Shown: piece after piece, positions 19,820-28,864 of the stretch
Layout of the letters: each line of letters begins with the position of its first letter
Numbering within the stretch: the first letter of the stretch is position 1
NCBI RefSeq assembly: GCF_021295395.1
Contig: NZ_JAIWOU010000001.1
Location: forward strand, 65,001 to 129,000
From: Komagataeibacter sp. FNDCR2
GTDB taxonomy: Bacteria > Pseudomonadota > Alphaproteobacteria > Acetobacterales > Acetobacteraceae
Length of the DNA: 64,000 nt
Direction of reading: 5' to 3'
Notes under the pieces: generated by a model
Database searches by the model: none
What the model was told of the DNA's origin: nothing
What the model saw: the letters and a program-made list of their open reading frames with translations, nothing else
Position numbers and translations under genes: made by a program

Positions 19820-20722
19820 TTAGGCACGCATGTATGCCTGAAGGCGCGGAATAACGAAGTCGAGAAATACCTTTACGCGCTGGGGCGCCTGTTTGCCGCC
19901 CAGATAGAGCGCATGGATCTCTTCTTCGTCCTGCGCGTCCGCATGAGCCAGAACTTCGACGAGGCGGCCGGCCTTGATGTCGTCGCGCACATGGTAGTCG
20001 CCAAGCCGTGCCAGCCCTGCGCCCGCTAGAGTCAGGCGCCTTACTGTTTCCCCGTTATTGGCGAGCAGGGGGCCTCGGACGATACGATCCGCGATGCGTC
20101 CTTTCTCCTGTAGCGGCCAGACAGGGGCGGCACGTCGGAAATTGAAGCCGAGGCATTTGTGGCGGTCCAGATCATCAATGCTTTGTGGCGTGCCGAACCG
20201 ACTCAGGTAATCCGGCGATCCAACAATCTTGCGTCGTGCCGTGCCGATATGCCGGGCTGTCAGATTTGAGTCCTGCAATGGTCCGACCCGAAAGGCGACA
20301 TCCGTACGATCAAGATAAAGATCCGTCAGTTCATCGGAGAGCGACAGATCCACGACGATATCCGGATAGGCGCCCCAGAATTCTGGAAGGAGAGGTTCGA
20401 GCGCCAGTGTTCCAAAGGCCACCGAGGCGTTGATGCGCACAGTGCCGCCCGGCCGAACCGATCCTGTTGTGAGCGCATGTTCCATGTCATAAAGTTGGGC
20501 GATCAGCGCCTGAGCACGTTCGTAGTAAAGCCGCCCTTCCGGCGTGATGGAAAGGCGGCGTGTCGAACGTTCGAGCAGGCGTACGCCAAGGCGTGTTTCA
20601 ACGCGGGCAATCAGTTTGCTGATCGTCGAGGGCGTTGTCATCGACAGGCGCGCTGCTTCGGAAAAACTGCCGCTTTCCACGACACGCAGAAACATCTGCA
20701 TTTCGCCAATCCGGTTGTCCAT
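19820..20722 (-). CDS. LysR family transcriptional regulator
   Basis: The 300-residue protein has helix-turn-helix EMQMFLRVVESGSFSEAARL, then STISKLIARVETRLGVRLLE, followed by a LysR substrate-binding domain. It belongs to the DmlR/CrgA-like group. It diverges from the MdaB-like reductase over 199 bp, so that gene is its probable target. The 120 bp before its 3' end hold no gene. Confidence 0.9.
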   Translation of the reverse strand: MDNRIGEMQMFLRVVESGSFSEAARLSMTTPSTISKLIARVETRLGVRLLERSTRRLSITPEGRLYYERAQALIAQLYDMEHALTTGSVRPGGTVRINASVAFGTLALEPLLPEFWGAYPDIVVDLSLSDELTDLYLDRTDVAFRVGPLQDSNLTARHIGTARRKIVGSPDYLSRFGTPQSIDDLDRHKCLGFNFRRAAPVWPLQEKGRIADRIVRGPLLANNGETVRRLTLAGAGLARLGDYHVRDDIKAGRLVEVLAHADAQDEEEIHALYLGGKQAPQRVKVFLDFVIPRLQAYMRA

Positions 20723-20921
20723 CAGCGCCCCTTTGATGAAACAGGTTCACAAGTTCTGTGGAGAAGCGACGGATTATCAAACCCTGTCAAGTTCATCATG
20801 TTCCGTAGGGAACAGATGCCGCTCGCACTGCTGATGCGTCATCATATTGAAAATTCTTCCGGACATTGGCTCTGAATTCTGGTCAGGCGTATCCGGGATG
20901 CTTTTGCAGGACACTATTGCG

Positions 20922-21572
20922 ATGAAAAACATTCTCCTTCTGAACGGCGGAAAGGCTTTTGCCCATTCTCATGGCCGTCTGAACGATACGCTGCACGACG
21001 TCGCCCTTGAGATCCTGTCGAACGCGGGTTTCAGCACGCGGCAGACAAAGATCGATGCTGGCTACGATATTCAGATGGAAGTCGAAAATATTCAGTGGGC
21101 TGACCTGATCGTCTATCAGATGCCGGGCTGGTGGATGGGCGCGCCCTGGACCGTCAAGAAATATGTCGATGAAGTTTTCACCGCCGGGCATGGCACGCTT
21201 TACGCCAATGACGGGCGCAGCCGGTCGCATCCTGAGCGCAAATATGGTTCAGGCGGCCTGCTGCAGGGGAAGCATTACATGCTTTCCCTCACATGGAACG
21301 CCCCGGAAGAAGCCTTTGTCGATCCGAGGCAGTTCTTTGCAGGGAAGGGGATCGATGCGGTCTATTTCCCTTTCCACAAGGCCAATGAGTTCCTGGGGAT
21401 GACACCGCTTCCGACGTATCTGGCGACTAACGTCATCAAGGAACCACACGTTGACCAGACGATCGCGCGCTATCGTGCCCATCTGGCAGACGTTCTTGGC
21501 TTTGTTCCGTTTAAGACTGATGTCACATCAGAGTGCAGAGCGCAGGATCGTCCCGGCACCATGGAACCGTGA
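20922..21572 (+). CDS. NAD(P)H-dependent quinone reductase (MdaB-like flavodoxin fold)
   Basis: The 216-residue protein matches the MdaB/NQO family. [20 protein letters not shown] is the FMN/FAD-binding start, and [21 protein letters not shown] is the signature around the flavin site. The family reduces quinones in one two-electron step and avoids semiquinone stress. It is ~20 residues longer than E. coli MdaB at the C-terminus. I start at 20922, since the preceding 25 residues of the open frame are not family-like. It ends 7 bp before the sorbosone dehydrogenase gene, so the two may be co-transcribed under the divergent LysR protein. Confidence 0.9.
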   Translation: MKNILLLNGGKAFAHSHGRLNDTLHDVALEILSNAGFSTRQTKIDAGYDIQMEVENIQWADLIVYQMPGWWMGAPWTVKKYVDEVFTAGHGTLYANDGRSRSHPERKYGSGGLLQGKHYMLSLTWNAPEEAFVDPRQFFAGKGIDAVYFPFHKANEFLGMTPLPTYLATNVIKEPHVDQTIARYRAHLADVLGFVPFKTDVTSECRAQDRPGTMEP

Positions 21573-21579
21573 GAATAAT

Positions 21580-22920
21580 ATGAAGACGTGGATAGGATGG
21601 GGTGGTGTCGGAGTGATCGGACTGGCGGTGCTCGGTGCAGCGACATGGGAACTTGGGCTGCGTCCGGAAATGGCATCCCTTCCCGTGATGGCAGGAACAG
21701 GCCCGCACCCTGATCTGCCGCAGCCCCGCCATACCCTGTTTCCCACCGTCAATGTCGCGACGCCTGTGGGTTGGTCGGACGGTCAGGCGCCCGTACCCGC
21801 TCAAGGGCTGACTGTTACGCCCTATGCGAAGGACCTCGATCATCCCCGATGGCTCTACCGGTTACCCAATGGCGATATTCTGGTGGCTGAGAGCAACTCG
21901 CCCAAAACGGATGTCCAGACCCTCAAGAATCGCATTGCGGGGTTTGTGATGGGCAAGGTTGGCGCGGGGAAGGCCAGCCCGGACCGGATCATCCTGTTGC
22001 GTGACACGACAGGGAACGGGTCGGCGGATACCCGCACGGTTTTTCTTGACCATCTCTATTCGCCTTTCGGGATGGCTCTGGTGGGCAACGATCTGTATGT
22101 CGCCAACGCCAATGCCATTCTCCGCTTTCCCTATCATGACGGTGACACGCGGATTGATGCGCCGGGCACCAAGGTCACGGATCTGCCGGCCGGCTACAAC
22201 CATCACTGGACGAAGAACCTGCTTGCCAGTCCGGACGGCCGTTTTCTGTATGTGACCGTCGGATCCAACAGCAACGTTGCCGATAACGGGATGGAAGTTG
22301 AGGAAGGACGGGCACGAATCGATCGGCTCGCTCTGGCCACCGGAAAGTTGACGCCCTATGCGACGGGGCTGCGCAACCCGAACGGCCTGGCCTTTGAGCC
22401 GGAGAGCGGTGCCCTGTGGGCGGCGGTCAACGAGCGTGACGAAATCGGTAGCGATCTCGTCCCCGACTACATCACCTCGGTCAGGGAGGGCGCATTCTAT
22501 GGCTGGCCTTATAGCTACTATGGCCAGCACGTTGATACACGGGTTTCGCCGCAGCGACCGGACCTCGTTGCGCAGGCGATCGCGCCGGATTACGCGCTTG
22601 GCCCGCATACGGCCTCCCTCGGCATCACCTTCTCCCAGGATGCCACCCGGCTTCCAGATGCCTGGCGCCACGGGATGTTCGTGGCACAGCATGGATCGTG
22701 GAACCGCCGTCCCAAGAGCGGCTACAAGGTTATCTACATACCATTCGCTGACGGGAAGCCGTCCGGGCCGCCAGTTGACGTGCTGACGGGCTTTCTGACA
22801 CCGGACGAAGTGCATGTGCATGGTCGACCGGTGGGCCTTACGATGGATCATTCGGGAGCATTGCTGGTGGCCGACGATGTGGGCGGTGTTGTGTGGCGCA
22901 TGACTGGAAAGGAGCAGTAG
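21580..22920 (+). CDS. PQQ-dependent sugar dehydrogenase, L-sorbosone dehydrogenase type
   Basis: The 446-residue protein starts with an N-terminal membrane anchor or signal ([19 protein letters not shown]) followed by a six-bladed beta-propeller. Blade markers include [52 protein letters not shown] and [12 protein letters not shown]. This is the soluble-glucose-dehydrogenase/SNDH family. In Gluconacetobacter liquefaciens the homologue oxidises L-sorbosone to 2-keto-L-gulonate with PQQ in the periplasm, passing electrons to the respiratory chain. The gene follows the MdaB-like quinone reductase by 7 bp. The family is characteristic of acetic acid bacteria. Confidence 0.9.
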   Translation: MKTWIGWGGVGVIGLAVLGAATWELGLRPEMASLPVMAGTGPHPDLPQPRHTLFPTVNVATPVGWSDGQAPVPAQGLTVTPYAKDLDHPRWLYRLPNGDILVAESNSPKTDVQTLKNRIAGFVMGKVGAGKASPDRIILLRDTTGNGSADTRTVFLDHLYSPFGMALVGNDLYVANANAILRFPYHDGDTRIDAPGTKVTDLPAGYNHHWTKNLLASPDGRFLYVTVGSNSNVADNGMEVEEGRARIDRLALATGKLTPYATGLRNPNGLAFEPESGALWAAVNERDEIGSDLVPDYITSVREGAFYGWPYSYYGQHVDTRVSPQRPDLVAQAIAPDYALGPHTASLGITFSQDATRLPDAWRHGMFVAQHGSWNRRPKSGYKVIYIPFADGKPSGPPVDVLTGFLTPDEVHVHGRPVGLTMDHSGALLVADDVGGVVWRMTGKEQ

Positions 22921-23381
22921 CGGGTGGGGATAAGAGTGCCCCCTGAAGGTCTTTGACATCCTGCTTGATATCAACCGCCGGGATGGCATGCGTGGCATAC
23001 GGCTTTGGGCTGCTGCAGCCGATCAGAGTGTTCTGCGACATCTCGCTGCGTGCGTTTGACGAAGTCTGGCCCGCAGCAAGACGACCGGAACAGCTCCGTA
23101 TGTCTGACGCCGGAGCAACTGGTGGAGTTTGTTGGCGCAAAATGGGTCGATGTCAGCCAGTACTCATGTCCAATTTCGCCTCAAACTGGACGTTCAATCG
23201 CAGTCGACGCTGCACCGTTAGCGGACATATTGTCTCGATCGACTGTCCAGTTTGTCGCATCTGTCAACAGACGACAAAACGGTCGCTCCCCGCTGATGGT
23301 GGTGAGCGAGAAAATTGCGAAAGCTACTCTAAATAGCTCCTGAATCTATTTATAGACGCGCGTAATTGGAACGTAATTGCG
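22921..23381. other. 460-bp intergenic region, left edge of low-GC insert
   Basis: I see no convincing gene here. Base composition falls from the high-GC sorbosone dehydrogenase gene towards the nuclease/ATPase module. A 10-bp inverted repeat CAAACTGGAC (23182-23191) / GTCCAGTTTG (23245-23254) encloses 53 bp. Open frames in this stretch have no recognisable homologues and no good ribosome sites. It may be a scar of the insertion. Confidence 0.5.
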
Positions 23382-25088
23382 TTATTCCGCAGCCAGTATC
23401 TTTTGGAAGAATGGATCGAAGATGTTCTTAACCCGATCAAATTCGTTTTCACGAAGAATTTGGCGCTTGGCTTCGCCATAAGTGGCGATGGCGACCCCTT
23501 CGAATTTAAGCCCTGAAGCGTCCTCGGTAGCAACGATGGTCTGCACGTCGTCGGGAACGTGATCGAAAATGAACTTCAACATCTGGGGAAGGTGAACTTT
23601 GTCCTGACCTTGCTGGTTCGGGGAATCAATCACGACAGGGAATCTGATGCTCGTCGTGAATTTAATCTTCGTGTAAAGGAACGCATAATAGTAAGCCAAT
23701 AAAGCCCGCGGTCCCTCGCTTCCTCGCGCAACGTTGATGGAAACGATTGACTGCTTTTCCGGTGCGTCGAGATGGACGTCCAGTTCCTGCGAATACATCG
23801 ACAGTCGGGAGCGATAAAATCTCATGATCTCCGAGGTGCGCATTTTTTCGGTGAACTTACTCATCGAAGCACGCAGAAGCTCGGTTTTATTTCTGGAACC
23901 GTCCGCCGCCACAATCTTTTCGTTTAGCGATACCCGGAGAAGCTTGGCGGCTTCGGTTTTGCCGGCCGCGACGAGCACGTCATTGAGGGACAGCGACTGT
24001 TTTTCCGTTTCGAGAATCTTTTGGACGCGCGTCAGGCTTGCACTGATCTCGTCAAGCTTTCCTCGCTGGGCCAGCTCCTTTTCGGTAAGTCTTCCCAGTT
24101 TATACTTCGCCTCAGTCAGCGCCTTCGACAAGACGCCCTCATCCTCGATCAAGGCGAACCTTTCGGCAAGGGAGTTCTGGTACTCGTGCCCGCAGGTGGG
24201 GCACTCAACCTGATGTGGTAACGAGGACGCGAGGTCGAACTCACCTCGCATTTCGTTCAGAGTATTCCTGAGGAAAGCAGCTTCGGCCCTGACAAGATGA
24301 GATTCCTCATGAAGGTCGGACATCGTCCGACGATGCCTCGCCTGCAGCACAAGAAGACGCTCGCTTTCCGCAACAAGATCATCGCACTCGCTGGCAAATT
24401 CCTGCAAGTCGTAGATTGGGGTCGTGCCTTCGATCTCTTCAAGCTGGGTCATCGCCTGGCGAAGCGTGTCGACGGCAGTCTCCAAGCTGGAAAGGACGAT
24501 CTTCTCCTTCGTAAGTTCGGCCTTGGCGGCATAGTAGCCATCCGGCCGTATGCCTGAATGATAATCCGCAAGCGTACGCACACTCTCTGGCAGGTAGAAG
24601 TCCTGGCGGAAGGAGACCCAAGTATTGTCCCAGCTTCCATCTTGATCAATGTAGAACGGTGCGAACAGATACGCAGGCGGCGGCGTTAATGTTTCCCCAT
24701 CCTTGTCCACCATCTCCAGCTTGAAGCCGAAGAACTCGGCAAGCTTTGGCCCCCAATCTTTGACCAGTCGCTGCCCCCAGAACTGTCTGTTGCCCTTGTC
24801 ATCGAAGAGCGAAAGCATTCCGTGGGCCTTTACCGAAAACCAGATCGCACCCGCGAACTCAAATTCGAGGCAACTCGATACGTTGGCTTTCTTCCAGCGG
24901 TCGTCAATCTTGTTCGGCGTCGCGCCTAGAGTCTCGTACAAGCTCTTCATTATAACTGACTTTCCAAAGCCGTTTGCGCCTTGAATCAACAGTTTTTGTG
25001 AACGCAATGGTACGTGCAACGCTCTCTTTTCGACTTGCGACAACAGGTAGAGATTTTTGAATTTTACCGTTGGCATTGCTACTCTCAC
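23382..25088 (-). CDS. SMC/Rad50-like ABC ATPase (Lamassu LmuB / ABC-3C type)
   Basis: The 568-residue protein has a Walker A GANGFGKS (37-44), then coiled-coil-prone segments (~190-290 and 305-430) around a zinc-hook-like CPTCGHEY (CxxC at 296-299). A signature-like GSEGPRALLA follows (~456-465), and Walker B PVVIDSPNQQGQD (~484-496). This is the head/coil/hook/coil/head plan of a compact SMC protein that clamps DNA. The start is GTG at 25088 or ATG at 25076. It lies 45 bp after a DUF4297 nuclease-like gene. An SMC-type ATPase plus a Cap4/DUF4297 effector is the core of Lamassu (ABC-3C) anti-phage systems. The lower GC fits acquired defence DNA. Confidence 0.8.
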   Translation of the reverse strand: MRVAMPTVKFKNLYLLSQVEKRALHVPLRSQKLLIQGANGFGKSVIMKSLYETLGATPNKIDDRWKKANVSSCLEFEFAGAIWFSVKAHGMLSLFDDKGNRQFWGQRLVKDWGPKLAEFFGFKLEMVDKDGETLTPPPAYLFAPFYIDQDGSWDNTWVSFRQDFYLPESVRTLADYHSGIRPDGYYAAKAELTKEKIVLSSLETAVDTLRQAMTQLEEIEGTTPIYDLQEFASECDDLVAESERLLVLQARHRRTMSDLHEESHLVRAEAAFLRNTLNEMRGEFDLASSLPHQVECPTCGHEYQNSLAERFALIEDEGVLSKALTEAKYKLGRLTEKELAQRGKLDEISASLTRVQKILETEKQSLSLNDVLVAAGKTEAAKLLRVSLNEKIVAADGSRNKTELLRASMSKFTEKMRTSEIMRFYRSRLSMYSQELDVHLDAPEKQSIVSINVARGSEGPRALLAYYYAFLYTKIKFTTSIRFPVVIDSPNQQGQDKVHLPQMLKFIFDHVPDDVQTIVATEDASGLKFEGVAIATYGEAKRQILRENEFDRVKNIFDPFFQKILAAE

Positions 25089-25133
25089 TGAGTTTTCGAA
25101 GGACTCGCCGCAGTCTCATAGTGTTGTCGTCTG

Positions 25134-26222
25134 TCATGTCATGGCTTCCATCAACTCGACGATCATGGCGGACTGGAGATCGTAGGGCTCTGACGTGGGC
25201 TCAACCAGGCCGTGGGCTTTCAAGGCTACGGCCGCCTCCTTTACGCTCTCCATCGTGCTCACTGCGGTCTTGTCGATTGCGCCGCGGATCGCTTCGCTCA
25301 GATTGGTGGCCGCCCTGATTCCAATGCGACGGGCATCAACATACGCTATGCACATGTTCTTAATACGCTGGATTTGTATCGCTTTCATTCCATCGGCAGC
25401 GAATTCGTCTTTCACGCTAGACCACCATTCGACAAGATTTTTCCGCCTGCTCTGAACCCGTACGATCAGACGGTTGATCGCTTCGCGGTCCAAAGCAACA
25501 CGCTTACGCAATTCTTCGACAGTCGCCGACTTGGTCTTGTTGCCGGTACACTCACCCGCGGCAGCAAGGAGAGTCGTGTAGAAAGGGCTGGAGACGGCTA
25601 CAAAATCCGGATCGAGTTCTTCTAACATCGTTACGATCCTGCCAAGCACCGTGGCGCGATAGCTTTCCAGATCGAATGGAACACGCTCGAAAGTCAGAAG
25701 CGTCACGTGGCTCTTGTCGAAACCGGTAGGGAAATCTTCCTCTAGTGACTTCATTAGTGCTTTCTGATCAGCGGAGCAGAGATCGGCGATCGAAAGCTCG
25801 CCATCGTGGAGACCAGATTGGGTGGCTGTAGCCAAGGTTGCGTTCAGCGGTCGGTTCGACAATATTGATGCTCGGCGAATTTCTGGGCCGAACTGTGCAA
25901 TATTATAGTACGCCTTGCCGATGATGGATTTCGGCAGTTCACCCTTCGGGCTTCGCCTAGCGAGCCTCTTGGCGGTCCAAGTCAGTTCGCTGCTCGATTT
26001 CACTTGATAGAATGAAAGCTCTGAGTTCTCACCTTCTCCAACGAAAACGACGAGATCGTCGTGATGATCGAACAGGGCGACGAATTCCTTGCCTTGCTTG
26101 AAGATGTCGAGAACCAGCGCTATCGACACGTTCACCTGAAAGTCAAAGGCTCTGAACGCGGATGGGCCGGCGGTTTCGCGCGGCTGTTTCGATGCTACCG
26201 TCTTTAACGTGGGCTTTGGCAA
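25134..26222 (-). CDS. DUF4297 / Cap4-type nuclease-like effector (Lamassu LmuA-like)
   Basis: The 362-residue protein begins with the DUF4297 pattern. FRAFDFQVNVSIALVLDIF forms the first helix, then DDLVVF (Asp near 55-56), then a strand ending FYQVKSSS (QVK at ~72-74). This is the PD-(D/E)xK arrangement of the Cap4 family, which cleaves double-stranded DNA. The remaining ~280 residues are helical and lack a SAVED sensor domain, so activation must come from a partner. The partner is probably the ATPase downstream. Its stop overlaps an ATG in ATGA form at 25137, but the frame that opens there is mostly a shadow of the ATPase gene. Confidence 0.8.
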   Translation of the reverse strand: MPKPTLKTVASKQPRETAGPSAFRAFDFQVNVSIALVLDIFKQGKEFVALFDHHDDLVVFVGEGENSELSFYQVKSSSELTWTAKRLARRSPKGELPKSIIGKAYYNIAQFGPEIRRASILSNRPLNATLATATQSGLHDGELSIADLCSADQKALMKSLEEDFPTGFDKSHVTLLTFERVPFDLESYRATVLGRIVTMLEELDPDFVAVSSPFYTTLLAAAGECTGNKTKSATVEELRKRVALDREAINRLIVRVQSRRKNLVEWWSSVKDEFAADGMKAIQIQRIKNMCIAYVDARRIGIRAATNLSEAIRGAIDKTAVSTMESVKEAAVALKAHGLVEPTSEPYDLQSAMIVELMEAMT

Positions 26223-26542
26223 TGACTCTCGTTCCAGAAGGGTTTGAAAGTTTTACCAACGTAATACAAAAAATAGAAGTGAGGCTATAGCCAGCAGCGT
26301 CGGATCACTGGTGGCGTTAGTTGTAAGACACACCAGATCTCGGTGAAATGTGCTCTTTCAAGATAAAGGCAAGTGCCTAGCCATGACCAAATGAGGGCGC
26401 TTCGCAATCGAAACATGACGACCTCGGGAACAGCCGTTTTCTCACCCCGGCAGCCCATGAGCAGGCTGTCTGCTCTCCCCCCCCCCTTTTGCCTCATGCC
26501 TATGTACGACATGCCGTTTCAGACGATTGAACGCCTTAATCT
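26223..26542. other. intergenic region with a run of ten C residues
   Basis: No gene is recognised in these 320 bp. A homopolymer of ten C (26477-26486) followed by TTTT stands out in an otherwise mixed sequence. The open frame crossing it on the minus strand (26285-26512) has no known relatives and no good ribosome site. GC returns to the high level of the cytochrome gene after this point, so the right edge of the acquired insert is probably here. Confidence 0.5.
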
Positions 26543-27088
26543 TCAATCCCGTCCACATTGCCAGGTCATGCTCCGCAGCACCCCATCGTGCCGGATCAGC
26601 CCGTGAAACAGGGCCGCGCCTATGTGAAGCAGCACGAGCCCGAACAGCAGCAACGCCAGCACCGTGTGGGCTGACCGCAGCGCTGCCCATAAAGCCGGAT
26701 CATGCGGCAGGATCGGTGGCAACAGCACGGACTGCCGCCATAACGGAATGGGATAGCCACCGGCCGACAGCATGCCCCAGCCGACAAGCGGCATGGCGAT
26801 CATCAGCGCATAAAGCAGCAGATGCGATGCCTTGGCCCCGATTTTCATCATGAATGGAAGTTCTTCCGGGAATGCTGGTGGCGGTGAACGAAGGCGGTTT
26901 GCCAGACGCACAAGCGCGAGCACAAGGATGGCAATGCCCAGAGGGCGATGCAGGGTCACCAGCCGATCGTAATTCGGCCCCACGGTCGAGGCCATAAACA
27001 CGCCGATGCACAGCATGGTCAGGATCATGACGGCCATCAGCCAGTGCAGGATACGCGATGGCAGGGAAAACGATTTTGCGCTGGTCAT
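26543..27088 (-). CDS. cytochrome b561 family protein
   Basis: The 181-residue protein has four transmembrane helices. Haem-ligand histidines appear in SRILHWLMAVMI, VTLHRPLGIAIL, ASHLLLYALMI and LLHIGAALFHGLI, as expected for bacterial b561. It carries electrons from the quinone pool across or along the inner membrane. The start overlaps the catalase stop by ATGA, so the two are translated together. The likely role is feeding electrons to the periplasm-facing catalase-like peroxidase. Confidence 0.93.
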   Translation of the reverse strand: MTSAKSFSLPSRILHWLMAVMILTMLCIGVFMASTVGPNYDRLVTLHRPLGIAILVLALVRLANRLRSPPPAFPEELPFMMKIGAKASHLLLYALMIAMPLVGWGMLSAGGYPIPLWRQSVLLPPILPHDPALWAALRSAHTVLALLLFGLVLLHIGAALFHGLIRHDGVLRSMTWQCGRD

Positions 27089-28179
27089 GATTTTTTCCCT
27101 TCGGCACCGCCCGGCGCGGCCGTCATGGTCGGAGTGATGGCGGGCACCGGGGGCTTTTCACCGGAACGCGCGGCGAATGATCGCATGTAGGCGGCCGAAC
27201 GGGCCTGAAGGATTGGATCACCGGACGGCCTGATACCCTGCGGCAGCACCAGCGGATCGAAGGTGATGCCGGCACAGGGACCGTCTTCCTCGCTTTCGAC
27301 AGTTGTGAGCGTCAGGGTTCCGGCGTCGATTTGCCGGTCGTCTTCCGCCCAGCCCTGGCTCGGGTCGTCGATGACATCGTGATTGCCCGCCACCGTCACC
27401 ATCAGCCGCCATTGCAGGGGGTGAGCGTGAAGGTCATTGATCAGATGGCGGAAGAGGTAATCGTGGTCGTCGGCGTGAGCATCGACCGATATGACAGGCT
27501 GCAAAGGCACCATGGACCAGCGCACGGCTGATTTTGCGCCGTTCACCGCCACGAACAAGAAACTGTCGAGACTGCGATAGGTGTCATCGGCAAAACCTGA
27601 CGAAAGAGGCCGATGGGTGATCTGTGCGCCTGCTGCCTGCAACCAGGGGTGAGCCGCACGAAAGGCCTTTACCCGCGCGGGGTCTGGTTTTCCGGTTGCC
27701 GGATCGGGGCGCGACGCCAGCTGGAGATCCTGAAACTCCTGCGGAGTCCGGACGGGAAAAACCGGGATGTCGTTGATGCCCATGCGCCACTCCTGGCCAC
27801 CCGGAAGCATCAGGCGCAGCGCTAAGCTGCGGACCTTTGCCGGCGCATCGTCCTGAAAGGGCATGCCCCCGGCGAGGGCGAAACGTCCGACCACGGGAAC
27901 CCGGCCCGGTCGCAGGACGGAGGCCGTCGAAAGCCCGGCGGCATTGCCGTTACCCTCGAACCAGCCCGTCACGCAGACACCCTTGGCATGATTGCGCCGA
28001 AAGCCCGGATGCGTGCCGTCCACTGCACGCAGGGCATCCAGCAGGCTGGTCTGTGTCAGGCGATGGGGCGTCAGCCAGCCGCCGGCCCACAGGAAGCCCA
28101 GCGCCAGGGCCGTTGGTGCCGCGACCACACTGAGCCAGCGCAGAGCTGAGGCAGAGGGCACAAGTGGCTTCGTTGCCAT
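27085..28179 (-). CDS. catalase-family peroxidase (SrpA-like), membrane-anchored
   Basis: The 364-residue protein starts with an N-terminal hydrophobic helix (WLSVVAAPTALALGFLWAGG) that anchors or exports it. It then has the catalase core: GFRRNHAKGVCVTGWFEGNG with the distal His at 64, the Asn region, and FPVRTPQEFQDL. It is shorter than true catalases and matches the catalase-related peroxidase group. It probably reduces peroxides with electrons from the co-encoded cytochrome b561. The promoter region upstream holds a motif shared with the divergent ECF sigma gene. Confidence 0.9.
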   Translation of the reverse strand: MATKPLVPSASALRWLSVVAAPTALALGFLWAGGWLTPHRLTQTSLLDALRAVDGTHPGFRRNHAKGVCVTGWFEGNGNAAGLSTASVLRPGRVPVVGRFALAGGMPFQDDAPAKVRSLALRLMLPGGQEWRMGINDIPVFPVRTPQEFQDLQLASRPDPATGKPDPARVKAFRAAHPWLQAAGAQITHRPLSSGFADDTYRSLDSFLFVAVNGAKSAVRWSMVPLQPVISVDAHADDHDYLFRHLINDLHAHPLQWRLMVTVAGNHDVIDDPSQGWAEDDRQIDAGTLTLTTVESEEDGPCAGITFDPLVLPQGIRPSGDPILQARSAAYMRSFAARSGEKPPVPAITPTMTAAPGGAEGKKS

Positions 28180-28209
28180 GGTTTCGATCCTTTGAAAGCG
28201 TCTGATGGC

Positions 28210-28238
28210 AAGACGCCCGAGAGAACGGATCTATTCCC
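28210..28238 (-). promoter_or_regulatory. putative ECF-type promoter for catalase-b561 operon
   Basis: The minus strand reads GGGAATA, 16 bases, then CGTCTT, ending about 30 bp before the catalase start. The same two blocks occur on the plus strand ahead of the sigma gene. This is the form expected of a -35/-10 pair recognised by one ECF sigma factor. Confidence 0.65.
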
Positions 28239-28287
28239 TTCGTGCTGCGTGCATTGCGAAATATTTTGCGGTCGCCCTTATTGGGGC

Positions 28288-28315
28288 GGGAATAAACAGA
28301 CGCCAGGAGCGTCTT
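28288..28315 (+). promoter_or_regulatory. putative autoregulated ECF promoter for the sigma operon
   Basis: GGGAATA, 15 bases, then CGTCTT, just ahead of the proposed sigma start. It matches the divergent catalase promoter except for one base of spacing. If it is the promoter, the sigma start must lie downstream of ~28322, which argues against the in-frame ATG at 28205. Confidence 0.65.
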
Positions 28316-28357
28316 CATCAGCAGCAATACCGGAAACCATATGAGGCACGGGCAGGA

Positions 28358-28864
28358 TTGAACGACGGTGATGACAGCAGGTTGCAGAACGCCATACCGG
28401 CCCTGAGACGATATGCCCGCGTGCTGACACGCGACCCGCATCAGGCCGATGATCTGGTGCAGGACTGCCTGGAGCGTGCCCTGACCCGGATGCATCAGGT
28501 GCGTGGCCGGCCGGACCTGAGGCCCTGGCTGTTTACCATCGCCCATAACCTCAATGTCAGCTACTGGCGGCGTCTGCGGCGTCTGGCTCCCTTCATGGAA
28601 ACGACCGATCCGGAACCGATGCAGGAGGCGGGGCAGATTCCCCATCTGGAATGGAAGGAAGTGGCCGACGCTTTCGAACACCTTTCCGATGACCATCGGC
28701 AGGTGCTGATGCTGGTCGGTGTCGAAGGGCTGGAATACGCAACGGTCGCGGACATATTGGGGGTGCCGGCGGGCACCGTGATGTCTCGGCTGTCACGGGC
28801 CAGGACGGCATTGCACCGGCTTGTTGAACATGAGGAGCGGCCCATGCTCAGGAGGATAAAATGA
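28358..28864 (+). CDS. ECF RNA polymerase sigma factor
   Basis: The sigma70-family factor has region 2 (ALRRYARVLTRDPHQADDLV, then RPWLFTIAHNLNVSYWRR) and region 4 (FEHLSDDHRQVLMLVGVEGL, then VADILGVPAGTVMSRLSRAR). Starting at TTG 28358 gives 168 residues, normal for ECF factors. The open frame reaches ATG 28205, but that start would lie upstream of the putative promoter and add a non-family N-terminus. The stop overlaps the anti-sigma start by ATGA. It probably activates its own operon and the divergent catalase/b561 operon. Confidence 0.85.
   Translation: MNDGDDSRLQNAIPALRRYARVLTRDPHQADDLVQDCLERALTRMHQVRGRPDLRPWLFTIAHNLNVSYWRRLRRLAPFMETTDPEPMQEAGQIPHLEWKEVADAFEHLSDDHRQVLMLVGVEGLEYATVADILGVPAGTVMSRLSRARTALHRLVEHEERPMLRRIK

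Noticed and set aside
28205-28357. ATG 28205 as the start of the ECF sigma factor
   Set aside because: It would place the start upstream of the likely promoter and add a non-family N-terminus.
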